NCBI GenBank assembly: GCA_039594205.1
Contig: JBCNNW010000102.1
Span: 1 to 14,026, forward strand
From: Pseudescherichia sp039594205
GTDB taxonomy: Bacteria > Pseudomonadota > Gammaproteobacteria > Enterobacterales > Enterobacteriaceae
Direction of reading: 5' to 3'
DNA: 14,026 nt
Part shown: positions 13,938 through 14,026 of the stretch, one piece after another
How the letters are laid out: each line of letters starts with the position of its first letter
How positions within the stretch are numbered: position 1 is the stretch's first letter
The notes under the pieces: model-generated
Told to the model about the DNA's origin: nothing
Database searches by the model: none
What the model saw: the letters and a program-made list of their open reading frames with translations, nothing else
Made by a program: the position numbers and the translations under genes

Positions 13938-14026
13938 CTGACACGGAACAACGGCGAATAAGCCGGCCGGTCAGCGAGGCGCCTCCGGGCACTTCGGCAG
14001 AGAAAAGCGAAATAAACGCTTGACTC
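13937..14026 (+). other. rrn leader between P1 and P2 (5' part of the rRNA precursor; operon continues outside window)
   Basis: Transcribed P1-P2 spacer of an rRNA operon. It keeps patches of the E. coli rrn leader (ACTGACACGGAACAACGG near the start; CGGCAGAGAAA and AAATAAACGCTTGACTC near the end) with a diverged, GC-rich centre. That centre includes the perfect palindrome GAGGCGCCTC (13976-13985), where E. coli leaders also have a hairpin. The window stops before boxA and the 16S gene. Confidence 0.85.
14020..14026 (+). promoter_or_regulatory. -35 element of rrn promoter P2 (cut by window end)
   Basis: TTGACT (14020-14025) followed by C matches the -35 hexamer of E. coli rrn P2 and lies 119 bp downstream of the P1 -35, the usual P1-P2 spacing. 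The -10 box lies outside the window. Confidence 0.8.

Noticed and set aside
1..14026. Search for mobile elements, CRISPR arrays, tRNA genes, toxin-antitoxin pairs or defence genes
   Set aside because: All gene-sized stretches are accounted for by conserved core genes. No direct-repeat arrays, transposase fragments, att-like duplications or tRNA-like structures were recognised by eye.

Overview
This window is a stretch of core chromosome from a member of the Enterobacteriaceae. The gene order is ubiB-tatA-tatB-tatC-tatD > < rfaH, then ubiD-fre > < fadA-fadB, then pepQ-yigZ-trkH-hemG and the start of a ribosomal RNA operon. As I remember it, this is the Escherichia coli K-12 order around the rrnA locus. 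The proteins are full length and read as close relatives of the E. coli ones. The third-position G/C bias and several substitutions point to a relative in the Enterobacter/Klebsiella/Leclercia neighbourhood rather than E. coli itself, but I cannot name the genus from the sequence alone. Family identities come from remembered sequences and motifs, not from a database search.

Left part (1-3344, + strand): the C-terminal portion of ubiB (ubiquinone biosynthesis), a REP-like hairpin, and the twin-arginine protein export genes tatA, tatB and tatC, followed by the nuclease gene tatD. The Tat genes are packed tightly: tatA-tatB 3 nt apart, tatB-tatC 2 nt apart, and tatC-tatD overlapping by 8 nt. rfaH (- strand), an antitermination factor for long virulence and envelope operons, converges on tatD so closely that their stop codons share bases.

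Middle part (3830-9668): a 170-nt divergent promoter region separates rfaH from ubiD, which encodes an alternative prenyl-FMN decarboxylase of ubiquinone synthesis. fre (flavin reductase) follows ubiD. A hairpin lies between fre and the convergent fatty-acid beta-oxidation operon fadBA (- strand, fadB first). A near-palindromic FadR operator and an AT-rich promoter lie upstream of fadB.

Right part (9811-14026, + strand): pepQ (Xaa-Pro dipeptidase), yigZ (IMPACT family, overlapping pepQ by one base), trkH (potassium channel subunit) and hemG (flavodoxin-type protoporphyrinogen oxidase) lie close together on one strand. Immediately after hemG comes a textbook rrn P1 promoter: a Fis site centred at -71, an UP element, TTGTCA and TATAAT with 16-nt spacing, and a GC-rich discriminator. 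The window ends within the -35 region of rrn P2, before the 16S gene.

I found no mobile element, CRISPR array, prophage, tRNA or unexplained gene-sized gap, and no convincing undescribed system. No gene-free stretch exceeds 300 nt. The points worth a second look are small: an apparent Gly-to-Arg change in a conserved PepQ active-site motif, the stop-to-stop and start-to-stop overlaps around tatD, the palindromes, and the compact regulatory region between hemG and rrn.
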